Origin: Pantoea sp. 1.19
Lineage (GTDB): Bacteria; Pseudomonadota; Gammaproteobacteria; Enterobacterales; Enterobacteriaceae
Assembly: GCF_001922585.1 (NCBI RefSeq)
Contig: NZ_MRBS01000001.1
Span: forward strand, 186,001-250,000
DNA length: 64,000 bases
Reading direction: 5' to 3'
The notes beneath the pieces were generated by a model. It made no database searches and had not been told where the DNA came from. It saw only the letters and a program-made list of their open reading frames with translations. This document shows positions 48,236 through 55,162 of the stretch, piece after piece. Positions within the stretch are counted from its first letter, which is position 1. Every line of letters starts with the position of its first letter. A program made the translations under genes and the position numbers.

Positions 48236-49449
48236 TGAAACTCAATGCCCGCACAGTGGACACTTCCAAGGCCAGAGATAAAGCCTACAAGCTCTCTGAC
48301 GGCGGCGGCTTGTATCTGCTGGTGAATACTAATGGCTCACGTTACTGGCGGTTAAAGTACCGCGTAGCCGGTAAAGAAAAGTTGCTGGCGCTGGGGGTAT
48401 ATCCTGACGTATCGCTGGCGGATGCTAGGGCAAAGCGTGACGAAGCAAAACGCACTTTGGCCGCTGGTGGTGATCCGGGCGAAGTTAAACAGACGGAAAA
48501 GCAGGCTAAGATTCTGGCGGTCAGTAACAGCTTTGAGGCACTGGCGATTGAATGGCATGAGCATAAGCGCCCCAACTGGTCACAGGGCTATGCCAGTGAC
48601 ATTCTGGAGTACCTGCAAAAAGATGTGTTCCCGTTTATCGGTAAACGTGCCATCGCAGAAATCAAAGCGGCAGAGATGCTGCTGGTGCTCAGAAAGATGG
48701 AGCAGCGCGGCGTTCTGGATAAGCTGAAGAAAACTCGGCAGGCTTGCAGTCAGATTTTTACCTATGCCGTTATTACTGGCAGGGCAGAGCATAATCCTGT
48801 TACCGATCTCGCCGGCGCACTAAAAGCGCCAAAGCAAAAGCATTTCCCTCATCTTCTCACCGAACAGATTGGCGGCTTCCTTCGCGCACTTAGTGAATAC
48901 ACTGGCAGCAGGGTTACACAAAATGCCACCCGGCTGTTGATGCTTACTGGCACACGCACGATTGAGTTACGCGCTGCTGAATGGGCTGAATTCGATTTAG
49001 AGAAAGGCATCTGGCAGATACCTGCAGAACGGATGAAGATGCGCCGCCCTCATGTAGTGCCGCTTTCCATCCAGGCTAAATCTCTCCTTGAAGAAATTCA
49101 CCAGCTGACGGGAAGAGGGCGCTATGTGTTCCCCGGGCGCAACGATGCAGGGAAGACGATGAGCGAGGCCAGTATCAATCAGGTTATCAAACGAATCGGT
49201 TATGACGGTAAAGCTACCGGTCACGGCTTCAGACACACTATGAGCACCATTTTGCATGAGCAGGGCTATAACACTGCATGGATTGAAACGCAGTTGGCTC
49301 ACGCAGATAAGAACAGTATTCGTGGCACCTACAACCACGCCCAGTATCTGGATGGACGCCGGGAGATGCTTCAGTGGTATGCCGACTACATGGAAGCGCT
49401 GGAGAACGGCGAAAACGTGGTGCATGGCACGTTCGGGAAACAGGCATGA
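48235..49449 (+). CDS. int: P4-family tyrosine integrase
   Basis: 404 aa. N-terminal DUF4102 arm-binding domain (VDTSKARDKAYKLSDGGGLY), core-binding region, and catalytic residues Arg in LTGTRTIELRAAEW, HxxR in HGFRHTMS and Tyr in RGTYNHAQYLDGRREM. Inserts the element into the tRNA 3' end next door. The best start is TTG 48235 with no Shine-Dalgarno; no in-frame ATG is near. Reads away from the attachment site. Confidence 0.95.
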   Translation: MKLNARTVDTSKARDKAYKLSDGGGLYLLVNTNGSRYWRLKYRVAGKEKLLALGVYPDVSLADARAKRDEAKRTLAAGGDPGEVKQTEKQAKILAVSNSFEALAIEWHEHKRPNWSQGYASDILEYLQKDVFPFIGKRAIAEIKAAEMLLVLRKMEQRGVLDKLKKTRQACSQIFTYAVITGRAEHNPVTDLAGALKAPKQKHFPHLLTEQIGGFLRALSEYTGSRVTQNATRLLMLTGTRTIELRAAEWAEFDLEKGIWQIPAERMKMRRPHVVPLSIQAKSLLEEIHQLTGRGRYVFPGRNDAGKTMSEASINQVIKRIGYDGKATGHGFRHTMSTILHEQGYNTAWIETQLAHADKNSIRGTYNHAQYLDGRREMLQWYADYMEALENGENVVHGTFGKQA

Positions 49450-49593
49450 CTGTACGAATAGACAGTGCTAGCATACCGGAGTAGACTTTAGTAGACGAAC
49501 AAAGAATAGGCTATGTCTAGGCTGATCCCCGAAAACCCGCACACCTCTGCGGGCTGGCATAGCCGCCAAAATAAGAGGGCGTGAGGTGGCGTT

Positions 49594-49914
49594 ATGTTAG
49601 ATATTGCGAAGGTTCTTAAGGAACGTGACAGTGAGTTTATAAGCCTTAGGGAGCTTATTTCCAGAATACGCTTACAGCAACCACATGTTGATGAGTCTCA
49701 GGTTGCTGATTTCCTTTACATTCAACATCAAGAAAATAACCTCGGTGAATGGGTTAAGCAAGGAATCGCTAAAACCATAGAACCAACTGATGGCGGTTAT
49801 GAGGATGTAGAGCTTGAGTCGTTGCTAAAAGCTATTCACGAGGAGAAATGTGTTCCTGAGATAATAGAATCCCCGTGGCCAAAGATTGATTTTGATGATG
49901 ATATACCGTTCTGA
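49594..49914 (+). CDS. Hypothetical cargo protein, 106 aa
   Basis: Not recognised. Acidic (ends DFDDDIPF), helical N-terminus (IAKVLKERDSEFISLRELIS). ATG behind GTGAGGTGG. With the next gene it forms a two-gene unit between int and alpA, the usual cargo place of P4-like elements. AT-rich against the replication genes to the right. Confidence 0.6.
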   Translation: MLDIAKVLKERDSEFISLRELISRIRLQQPHVDESQVADFLYIQHQENNLGEWVKQGIAKTIEPTDGGYEDVELESLLKAIHEEKCVPEIIESPWPKIDFDDDIPF

Positions 49915-49931
49915 TATCGGAGGAATTTAAT

Positions 49932-50393
49932 ATGGCAAAATCTTGGCCGGAAACTAAACAGCATTGGTCTGCTCCTCATTTTGACACTTATGGATTCAGA
50001 CGTTCTGAATTAAAAGAGTTAGCGGATAAACTTGGGATCGATTTGTCTGTGCCTCTTGAAGAGGTCAAACCAGCATCTGTTAAGACTGATGAAAGAAATC
50101 CTATGAGCGATTCCGATATTGAAATTTTGCGCATGGAGATAGACACGCTTAAGCGTCAACTTATCAAACTTGAAAATGAGCGACCAATTCTAATCAAAAA
50201 ATATCGAGAAGATGATCCCCTATTTCTTGCTATACAAATTAGAAATAAAGAATGGGCTAGATATGATCATGAGAATGATAGAGCCACGCGAGCAAACCAA
50301 GCTTCTATCAGGCATGAACTGGAAGAAATGGGTTTCACCAATCGCCAAGCAGAGTCGATAGAACTAGTTGCATGCCCCATTAAGCGGGGGTAA
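49932..50393 (+). CDS. Hypothetical cargo protein with coiled coil, 153 aa
   Basis: Not recognised. N-terminal RRSELKELADKLGIDLSVPL, then a coiled coil (IEILRMEIDTLKRQLIKLEN, about residues 63-85) and a charged region (EWARYDHENDRATRANQASI). ATG behind GGAGG, 17 bp after the previous stop. Function unknown; cargo of the element. Confidence 0.6.
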   Translation: MAKSWPETKQHWSAPHFDTYGFRRSELKELADKLGIDLSVPLEEVKPASVKTDERNPMSDSDIEILRMEIDTLKRQLIKLENERPILIKKYREDDPLFLAIQIRNKEWARYDHENDRATRANQASIRHELEEMGFTNRQAESIELVACPIKRG

Positions 50394-50400
50394 AACCCGC

Positions 50401-50545
50401 ACCCTCAGGGTAGTTAGGCGGAAAATCTTCTAACCCTGAGGGCTTGTTACTCCTAACCCTCAGGGTAGTTAAGCTTTCATGGGTAAGCGCAGCCATGAAC
50501 CCTAAGGGTCTTTTCCGCATTATTCTCCCTCATGCTTGAGGGTAT
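50401..50545. repeat. Palindromic CCCTNAGGG repeats upstream of alpA
   Basis: ACCCTCAGGGT (50401), AACCCTGAGGG (50432), AACCCTCAGGGT (50455), AACCCTAAGGGT (50498) and a partial CTTGAGGGT (50535). Two are followed by AGTTA. No gene lies in 50394-50611, so these are probably binding sites for a regulator acting on alpA. Confidence 0.7.
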
Positions 50546-50611
50546 GAAAATAAACATGTTTTTCATGCCATCATTTACCTTGTACACCGCAATAGACGTT
50601 ACGAGGTAAAT

Positions 50612-50809
50612 ATGTCTCAATCACTAATTCGCTTATCAGAAGTTCAGCGCCGTACAGGCTATAGCAAGGCGTGGATTTATCGTTTGCTTAAAGAAAGTCG
50701 CTTTCCTCAATCAGTAAAAATTGGTTCCCGCGCTATCGCTTTCGTTGAAAGTGAAGTTGATGAGTGGGTTAATCAGCGCATCGCCGAATCTCGTGGCGAG
50801 GTAGCTTAA
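50612..50809 (+). CDS. alpA: AlpA-family regulator
   Basis: 65 aa. LIRLSEVQRRTGYSKAWIYR then FPQSVKIGSRAIAFVESEVD is the AlpA MerR-type helix-turn-helix. In P4 and cryptic elements AlpA-type proteins activate int and excision or late genes. ATG behind CGAGG; stop overlaps the next gene. Confidence 0.93.
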   Translation: MSQSLIRLSEVQRRTGYSKAWIYRLLKESRFPQSVKIGSRAIAFVESEVDEWVNQRIAESRGEVA

Positions 50810-51228
50810 TGCAAAAGAAAACCCGCACAGAGGCGGGCATCGTCGGACAGGGCAGCACCTGTAATGATATGCCTATCGCCAATATTAAGCCAGCACCCAA
50901 AAAGCACCGCGCCCGCGTTTACATGATGCGCACCGGCGTTAATGGTTTCACTGAGAACGAGATCCTTCGATACTGCCGGCTGTCTTCAGGGAGAAATTAT
51001 GCCTCCGATTTAGAACGACGGCTTGATATTCAGCTTGAGCGCATTAATGAGCCGAACGGCGACGGGATCGGCAGCCACTTCCGTTACCGGATCACCTGTC
51101 GCGCTGACGTGATGCGCGTTATCCAACTGGTTAACCGTAATGCTGAAGCTGGTGGGTATGCCGGACTGTCTCAGCATGAGGTTAACGAAATCCTTTCCCT
51201 GTACCCGGATGCGTTCAACGTCGCTTAA
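50809..51228 (+). CDS. Hypothetical protein of P4-like elements, 139 aa
   Basis: Basic protein with MMRTGVNGFTENEILRYCRL and RNYASDLERRLDIQLERI, possibly a winged helix, and an RYRITCRADVMRVIQLVNR C-terminal part. I recall such proteins next to alpA in enterobacterial P4-like elements; function unknown. Coupled to alpA by a one-base overlap. Confidence 0.6.
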   Translation: MQKKTRTEAGIVGQGSTCNDMPIANIKPAPKKHRARVYMMRTGVNGFTENEILRYCRLSSGRNYASDLERRLDIQLERINEPNGDGIGSHFRYRITCRADVMRVIQLVNRNAEAGGYAGLSQHEVNEILSLYPDAFNVA

Positions 51229-51241
51229 CGGAGCCTGACAA

Positions 51242-51829
51242 ATGAAAACTGAAAAAAGCAGATTGAATTCTAAGGCCGCCCCTCAGCCTACCACCAGCAT
51301 CAACGCTATTTTCGCCGCTGATGAAGATAATATTTCGGTTATTAAATTCGAGGGGAAGTCGGTGCGAATCGTCAGCATTTGCGGTGAGCCGTGGTTTATC
51401 GCCAAAGATATTTGTGAGGCGCTGGAAATTTCCGATCACAAAGTCGCATTGCGTCGATTAGACCACGATGAGAAGGGGGAGTGTTTAACACCCACCCCCG
51501 GAGGCCAACAGCTTATGCGCACAGTTGGTGAATCCGGTTTCTACAAATTGATCGCCCGCAGCCGCAAGGCCACCACACCCGGCACATTCGCCCATCGATT
51601 CACTAACTGGGTATTCCGTGAGGTCATCCCATCTATCCGCAAGACGGGCAGCTATGGTGTTCCGTTCGCTTTCCTGAACGATCACAGCAAGCGACAGGCT
51701 GCCTATGACAAGAAGGCCAGCAAGCGCGGCAAAGACCTTCAATCCTGCAAAGCCGAAAAATCACGCCTGATTGCAGAAGAGGCTGAGTTATGGCGCAAGT
51801 ATCAGCCCCAATTGCCGGAGGTTCACTGA
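51242..51829 (+). CDS. BRO-N domain antirepressor-like protein
   Basis: 195 aa. Residues about 28-135 are a BRO-N domain: VIKFEGKSVRIVSICGEPWF, IAKDICEALEISDHKVALRR, GESGFYKLIARSRK, FTNWVFREVIPSIRKTGSY. The C-terminus is a charged helix. BRO-N proteins act as antirepressors in several phages. Target unknown. ATG behind GGAGCC. Confidence 0.85.
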   Translation: MKTEKSRLNSKAAPQPTTSINAIFAADEDNISVIKFEGKSVRIVSICGEPWFIAKDICEALEISDHKVALRRLDHDEKGECLTPTPGGQQLMRTVGESGFYKLIARSRKATTPGTFAHRFTNWVFREVIPSIRKTGSYGVPFAFLNDHSKRQAAYDKKASKRGKDLQSCKAEKSRLIAEEAELWRKYQPQLPEVH

Positions 51830-52254
51830 TGAACGCCGCCCAAGTTAAAGGCTTCCCGCTGGCTGGCATGACGTCCGGGCACTATATCTACCCGCCTGAT
51901 ATGGCTGCCGGGAACCTCACAAAACCAGACATTGAGAGCAGTCCCGGAGCGGCCGGCTTGTTGTCAAAAGTTGATATTCAAAACCTGAGAAAACCTGAAT
52001 TTGATGCCGAGTCAGCAAGTAGTTTCGTGACCAGTACGCGAGGGCTGGCCACTGGCAACCGTTTCGATACCGCAGCGCCCGGAGTTTCGTTAGCAGTACG
52101 CGAGGGCGAGGCGCTTACCCTCAATAAGGTGGTGAGCTATGCACAGGCAAAACTCTTAAAGAGTTACGGTTTAAAGAAGGGCGGCAATACTCAGGCGGGA
52201 CTGGTTGTGTTTCTGGAGTCCGTAAAAAAGGGCGGGATTTCAAATCCGCCCCTT
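51829..52254 (+). CDS. Uncertain reading frame after BRO-N gene
   Basis: ATG overlaps the BRO-N stop and the frame reads MNAAQVKGFPLAGMTSGHYI onward; it stays open far past this point (to 52842) across the antisense RHH gene, so its true end is unclear. I stop it before the terminator region. Part of it (LNKVVSYAQAKLLKSYGLKK) looks protein-like. It contains a 25-bp direct repeat with two mismatches (52021-52045, 52083-52107). May be a decayed gene or a leader of the Icd-like gene. Confidence 0.3.
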
Positions 52255-52259
52255 TGCAG
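52225..52259 (-). terminator. Terminator of the RHH gene
   Basis: Minus strand GGGCGGATTT-GA-AATCCCGCCC (one bulged G) followed by TTTTTT, 16 bp after the stop of 52275-52460. Confidence 0.8.
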
Positions 52260-52274
52260 TATGCAGGACGACTA

Positions 52275-52460
52275 TCAGCCCTTTGGTTCGATGCCTAAAC
52301 GCTCAAGCTCTTTGCGTCCTAGCGTCTTGAGCCAGTTAGCCAAACTCACACCGGACTCAGCAGCCACAGATTCAAATTGTTCTTTAAGTTCCGGGGTTAT
52401 CCGCATTCTGAATTGTGGGGATTGCCCTTCACCTTTTGGACTCTTATCGCGCTTTATCAT
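52275..52460 (-). CDS. Arc-like ribbon-helix-helix repressor of the P4-like element
   Basis: 61 aa. QFRMRITPELKEQFESVAAE then GVSLANWLKTLGRKELE is the ribbon-helix-helix fold. Divergent from the icd/ant operon; two AGGTG-GT-CACCT palindromes lie in the gap. By analogy to Mnt it should keep that operon off. It has its own terminator. Confidence 0.82.
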   Translation of the reverse strand: MIKRDKSPKGEGQSPQFRMRITPELKEQFESVAAESGVSLANWLKTLGRKELERLGIEPKG

Positions 52461-52532
52461 TGACAGGTGGTCACCTATTAAATTAATCTCACCGTTATTA
52501 GGTGGTCACCTTATCATTGTGCTACCTATAAA
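52460..52532 (+). promoter_or_regulatory. Operator pair and promoter of the icd-ant operon
   Basis: AGGTGGTCACCT at 52465-52476 and again at 52500-52511, 35 bp apart. TTGACA (52460-52465) with ATTAAT 16 bp on could form a promoter whose spacer holds the first operator. TATAAA at 52527-52532 is a second -10-like sequence. Confidence 0.65.
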
Positions 52533-52536
52533 AACA

Positions 52537-52571
52537 ATGCCCCGCAGTGGTGGAACACTAACAGGGCATCT
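52537..52571 (+). other. Leader hairpin before the Icd-like gene
   Basis: ATGCCC...AGTG-GTGGAA-CACT...GGGCAT. The stretch 52540-52562 matches 39383-39405 in 20 of 23 bases. Read as peptide it starts MPRSGGTLTG against MAKPRSARTLTG at 39374. Confidence 0.55.
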
Positions 52572-52608
52572 AACTACCAGCGTTATTATCAGTAACGAGG
52601 AAGCTGTT

Positions 52609-52842
52609 TTGAATCATACCACACACCCGCAAGGGCGGAACGCTCACGACCTGAATTCAGAGGCACAGCAGCCGTCATTTATCTGGCTGATTGCTGCCGT
52701 TCCGCGTAATTGCCAGACAATCACCGCAAAGATTCACCATATCGAAGCACAATCCGAGCGCGAAGCCCGTCAGTCGCTTGCTCGTGATCACGTCACATTC
52801 TTTGCCGGACGCATACGCAAAGGAGGTGCTTATGCTCACTAA
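52609..52842 (+). CDS. Icd-like (host cell division inhibitor-like) protein
   Basis: 77 aa from TTG 52609 with GAGGAA upstream: MNHTTHPQGRNAHDLNSEAQ, FIWLIAAVPRNCQTITAKIH, EREARQSLARDHVTFFAGRI. This matches the Icd/Ash-like family in P1, P4 and related elements. A longer form from ATG 52537 is possible. P1 icd blocks cell division and overlaps ant; here too the gene overlaps the ORF6N gene (11 bp). Confidence 0.75.
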   Translation: MNHTTHPQGRNAHDLNSEAQQPSFIWLIAAVPRNCQTITAKIHHIEAQSEREARQSLARDHVTFFAGRIRKGGAYAH

Positions 52843-53476
52843 TACCGCGCCAGCAATCAGCCAGGCCATGCCAGCCGTAGAGTACCGGGGCCAGCGTGTC
52901 GTGACGTTTGCCATGATTGACGAGGCCCACCAGCGCCCTGATGGTTCAGCGCGTCAGGCTTTTAACCGTCATATTGAGCATTTCATCTCCGGCACTGACT
53001 TTGTAAAGGTTTCAGCCGATGAATACCGCGCCCTTCTTTCCAGTCAGTACGCCATAGACACGCGCAAAAAGTGCGCGTCTATAAAAGACACGCGCAAAAA
53101 ATCAGCAGAAAAAATCACCGAGGACGTGACGCTGATATTTGAGTCTGGCTATTTGATGGTTGTAAAACCGTTCAAAGACTCGCTTTCGTGGCAGGTACAG
53201 CGCGAGCTGGTCAACAGCTATTTCCGCCCGTTCGCCGCCTTTGCTGACATTCGCCCGATCCCCATTCCTACGCTGGCAGAGCTGGACGCCATGCCGTTAC
53301 AGCAGGCGCAGAGCGCCATCGCTGCCGCAGAGCGTAAATCCCACTGGCGACACGGAAAGCACGGCAGCGCAGAGATGAACCAGCGCAGGCGCGAGCTGAA
53401 ACTAATCAGGCCCGCCATTGCATACCTGACCGCCATTACACAGATGACTATCCCCGGACTGGAGAACGTGAAGTGA
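52832..53476 (+). CDS. ORF6N-domain antirepressor
   Basis: 214 aa from ATG 52832 behind AAAGGAGG. N-terminal ORF6N domain: AVEYRGQRVVTFAMIDEAHQ, ARQAFNRHIEHFISGTDF, then LIFESGYLMVVKPFKDSLSW and a helical C-terminus (QREELVNSYFRPF-like). This is the P1 Ant type. Expected to counter a repressor, perhaps that of a helper phage. Operon with the Icd-like gene, controlled by the RHH repressor. Confidence 0.85.
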   Translation: MLTNTAPAISQAMPAVEYRGQRVVTFAMIDEAHQRPDGSARQAFNRHIEHFISGTDFVKVSADEYRALLSSQYAIDTRKKCASIKDTRKKSAEKITEDVTLIFESGYLMVVKPFKDSLSWQVQRELVNSYFRPFAAFADIRPIPIPTLAELDAMPLQQAQSAIAAAERKSHWRHGKHGSAEMNQRRRELKLIRPAIAYLTAITQMTIPGLENVK

Positions 53477-53649
53477 ACCGCAAAGACCAACTCACACAGA
53501 ATGATGCTATCGACGCGCTGGGGAAAATCCGCGCCCTTCTCAATGCTGCCATGTTTCTGACTGCCAGCGATGAAGAGTCGGAAGCCGGGGCGGATCTGAT
53601 CCAGATTGCCGAGCGCGTGGCAGCCCGTGCGCTGGGAGGCGAAGCGTGA
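53473..53649 (+). CDS. Small coupled protein, 58 aa
   Basis: GTG start overlapping the ORF6N stop. Reads NRKDQLTQNDAIDALGKIRA then LLNAAMFLTASDEESEAGAD. Helical, acidic. Its helix (IRALLNAAMFLTA) resembles those of the next small genes. No family recognised. Confidence 0.55.
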   Translation: MNRKDQLTQNDAIDALGKIRALLNAAMFLTASDEESEAGADLIQIAERVAARALGGEA

Positions 53650-53840
53650 GCCATGAAATCACATTAGAGCAGGCGGCAGAACGCGCCCACCAGATAGAAA
53701 TCATCGCGCGGATGATAGAGCAACACCCGCACCGCATGGACTGGTCAGAGGTGGAAGCCGTCGCGGCGCTGATTGGTGAGCTGTCAGGCAGCGTTGTGAT
53801 ATGGCTGGGGGGAGAGATGGCGCAGAGGGCGGCAAAGTGA
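53646..53840 (+). CDS. Small coupled protein, 64 aa
   Basis: GTG start overlapping the previous stop. SHEITLEQAAERAHQIEIIA then WSEVEAVAALIGELSGSVVI. Helical; a weakly hydrophobic C-terminal segment. Function unknown. Confidence 0.55.
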   Translation: MSHEITLEQAAERAHQIEIIARMIEQHPHRMDWSEVEAVAALIGELSGSVVIWLGGEMAQRAAK

Positions 53841-54016
53841 ATAAAAAGCTAAGCAATGAAACCGTCATGTGCCGGATTCAGCAGGCGCAGACCGTGCTCA
53901 GCGTATGGCTGAACAGCATGACCAAGGATGACGGCAACGCGCCCGATATGGTGGACGCCGTGCTGACAATTTTAGACGGGCTGGCCGATTCGCTGGCTAT
54001 GGAGGGCGACCAGTGA
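53837..54016 (+). CDS. Small coupled protein, 59 aa (paralogue A)
   Basis: GTG start overlapping the previous stop. NETVMCRIQQAQTVLSVWLN and VDAVLTILDGLADSL match the next gene (CCQISQAQAVLSLWLE, ...LITLLDGVPEAVDAL), so the two are diverged copies. Function unknown. Confidence 0.55.
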   Translation: MNKKLSNETVMCRIQQAQTVLSVWLNSMTKDDGNAPDMVDAVLTILDGLADSLAMEGDQ

Positions 54017-54231
54017 GCCGGATCATTAGCGCAGAAGATGCGTGTTGCCAAATTTCACAGGCGCAGGCAGTTCTTTCCCTTTGGCTTGAAGCGGAAAGCG
54101 GCAGCAACGAGCGTGCCTGCCAGATTATCGGGACGCTTATCACGTTGCTGGATGGCGTGCCGGAGGCGGTGGACGCGCTGATCGGTGACGTCATGAGGCT
54201 GGAGAACAACCGGGGCGGGGGGAAGCCATGA
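54013..54231 (+). CDS. Small coupled protein, 72 aa (paralogue B)
   Basis: GTG start overlapping the previous stop. SRIISAEDACCQISQAQAVL, then RACQIIGTLITLLDGVPEAV. Shares the QAQxVLSxWL motif with paralogue A. Helical, unknown function. Confidence 0.55.
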   Translation: MSRIISAEDACCQISQAQAVLSLWLEAESGSNERACQIIGTLITLLDGVPEAVDALIGDVMRLENNRGGGKP

Positions 54232-54803
54232 AAGTAGGACGGTACGCAGAAGCAACGCCAGACGGAATCAGGGACGGGAATTCCCTGACGGGCTACCGCA
54301 CCGCAATCCGCAAGCTGGACGCCGGGGACTCAGACGGCGACCTTTTCACAGGGCTGAGAGCGATCTCTCTGATATGGGAGGCGGAACGCCTGGGCTATTT
54401 CACGCCGACCGGCGAGCAGTGGGCCGAGACGTGGCGCTGGGTAGTCGCCGCGCTTTTCATCATTGAGCAGAGAGAGACCTACAGCACCATCGAGGTGAAA
54501 AACGAGCAGGGAGGAACCGACACCGCCACCATTTACGCCGGAGAGCATGGCGCGATTGCCGTTTATCCGGCAGCGGAGCGATTTTCACTGGCAAACCACA
54601 TCGAGGGTCTGGCGCTGGAGAAGTACGGCGCAGAGGCTGGCTATCCGCTTGCCGTGGGCATCTATAAGACGATGACGGAAGCCATACCCGGCAAGGGACT
54701 GAGGCTGTCAGAGCAGGGGCGGATGGCGCTGGCGATGCTTCATGACGGATTTATCGAAATGCTGAACAGCGAGGGCGTACCTGATGCGCCGGTAAAGCAC
54801 TGA
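54228..54803 (+). CDS. Hypothetical protein, 191 aa
   Basis: Not recognised. ATG overlapping the previous stop. SLTGYRTAIRKLDAGDSDGD, WAETWRWVVAALFIIEQRET and YGAEAGYPLAVGIYKTMTEA are helical segments; no signal or metal motif. Part of the coupled gene row before the primase. Confidence 0.6.
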   Translation: MKVGRYAEATPDGIRDGNSLTGYRTAIRKLDAGDSDGDLFTGLRAISLIWEAERLGYFTPTGEQWAETWRWVVAALFIIEQRETYSTIEVKNEQGGTDTATIYAGEHGAIAVYPAAERFSLANHIEGLALEKYGAEAGYPLAVGIYKTMTEAIPGKGLRLSEQGRMALAMLHDGFIEMLNSEGVPDAPVKH

Positions 54804-54811
54804 GAGGCCAG

Positions 54812-55162
54812 ATGATGACAAAAAACTTTGAATTAAACGCCCTGGCTAGCCAGTTCGCCGCAGCCGTGTATGACAGCGTAAGGCAGCAGAACGGGGGCGA
54901 CTGGTTTCCGATGACCATTGGCGGCGCTCGCATTGAGGTGGCCGTTACCGATGGGGCAAAGGGTATTCGTGAGCTGGTGGACTCGTTCGCCCTGACCCCG
55001 CTCAAAGAGGGGTATCAGCAGTGGGAAAGAATGGGGATCGTGCTGATGAAGAAATGCCTCACAGGGCACGGACTGACTGAGTTCGGCGGGGAGATCTGGA
55101 AAAGTATGATTGCAGATATGGCGGAGTCACTGGCAGAAGGGGGGATCGATGAAAAGCATTGA
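54812..55162 (+). CDS. Hypothetical protein, 116 aa
   Basis: Not recognised. Two adjacent ATG codons at 54812. ELNALASQFAAAVYDSVRQQ, then ERMGIVLMKKCLTGHGLTEF. Overlaps the primase start by 14 bp. Probably accessory to replication by position only. Confidence 0.55.
   Translation: MMTKNFELNALASQFAAAVYDSVRQQNGGDWFPMTIGGARIEVAVTDGAKGIRELVDSFALTPLKEGYQQWERMGIVLMKKCLTGHGLTEFGGEIWKSMIADMAESLAEGGIDEKH

Noticed and set aside
51790..52842. Single 350-codon reading frame through the Icd-like gene
   Set aside because: It runs through a terminator and antisense to a convincing RHH gene with its own operators. The Icd-like part has its own ribosome site at 52609, so I split it.
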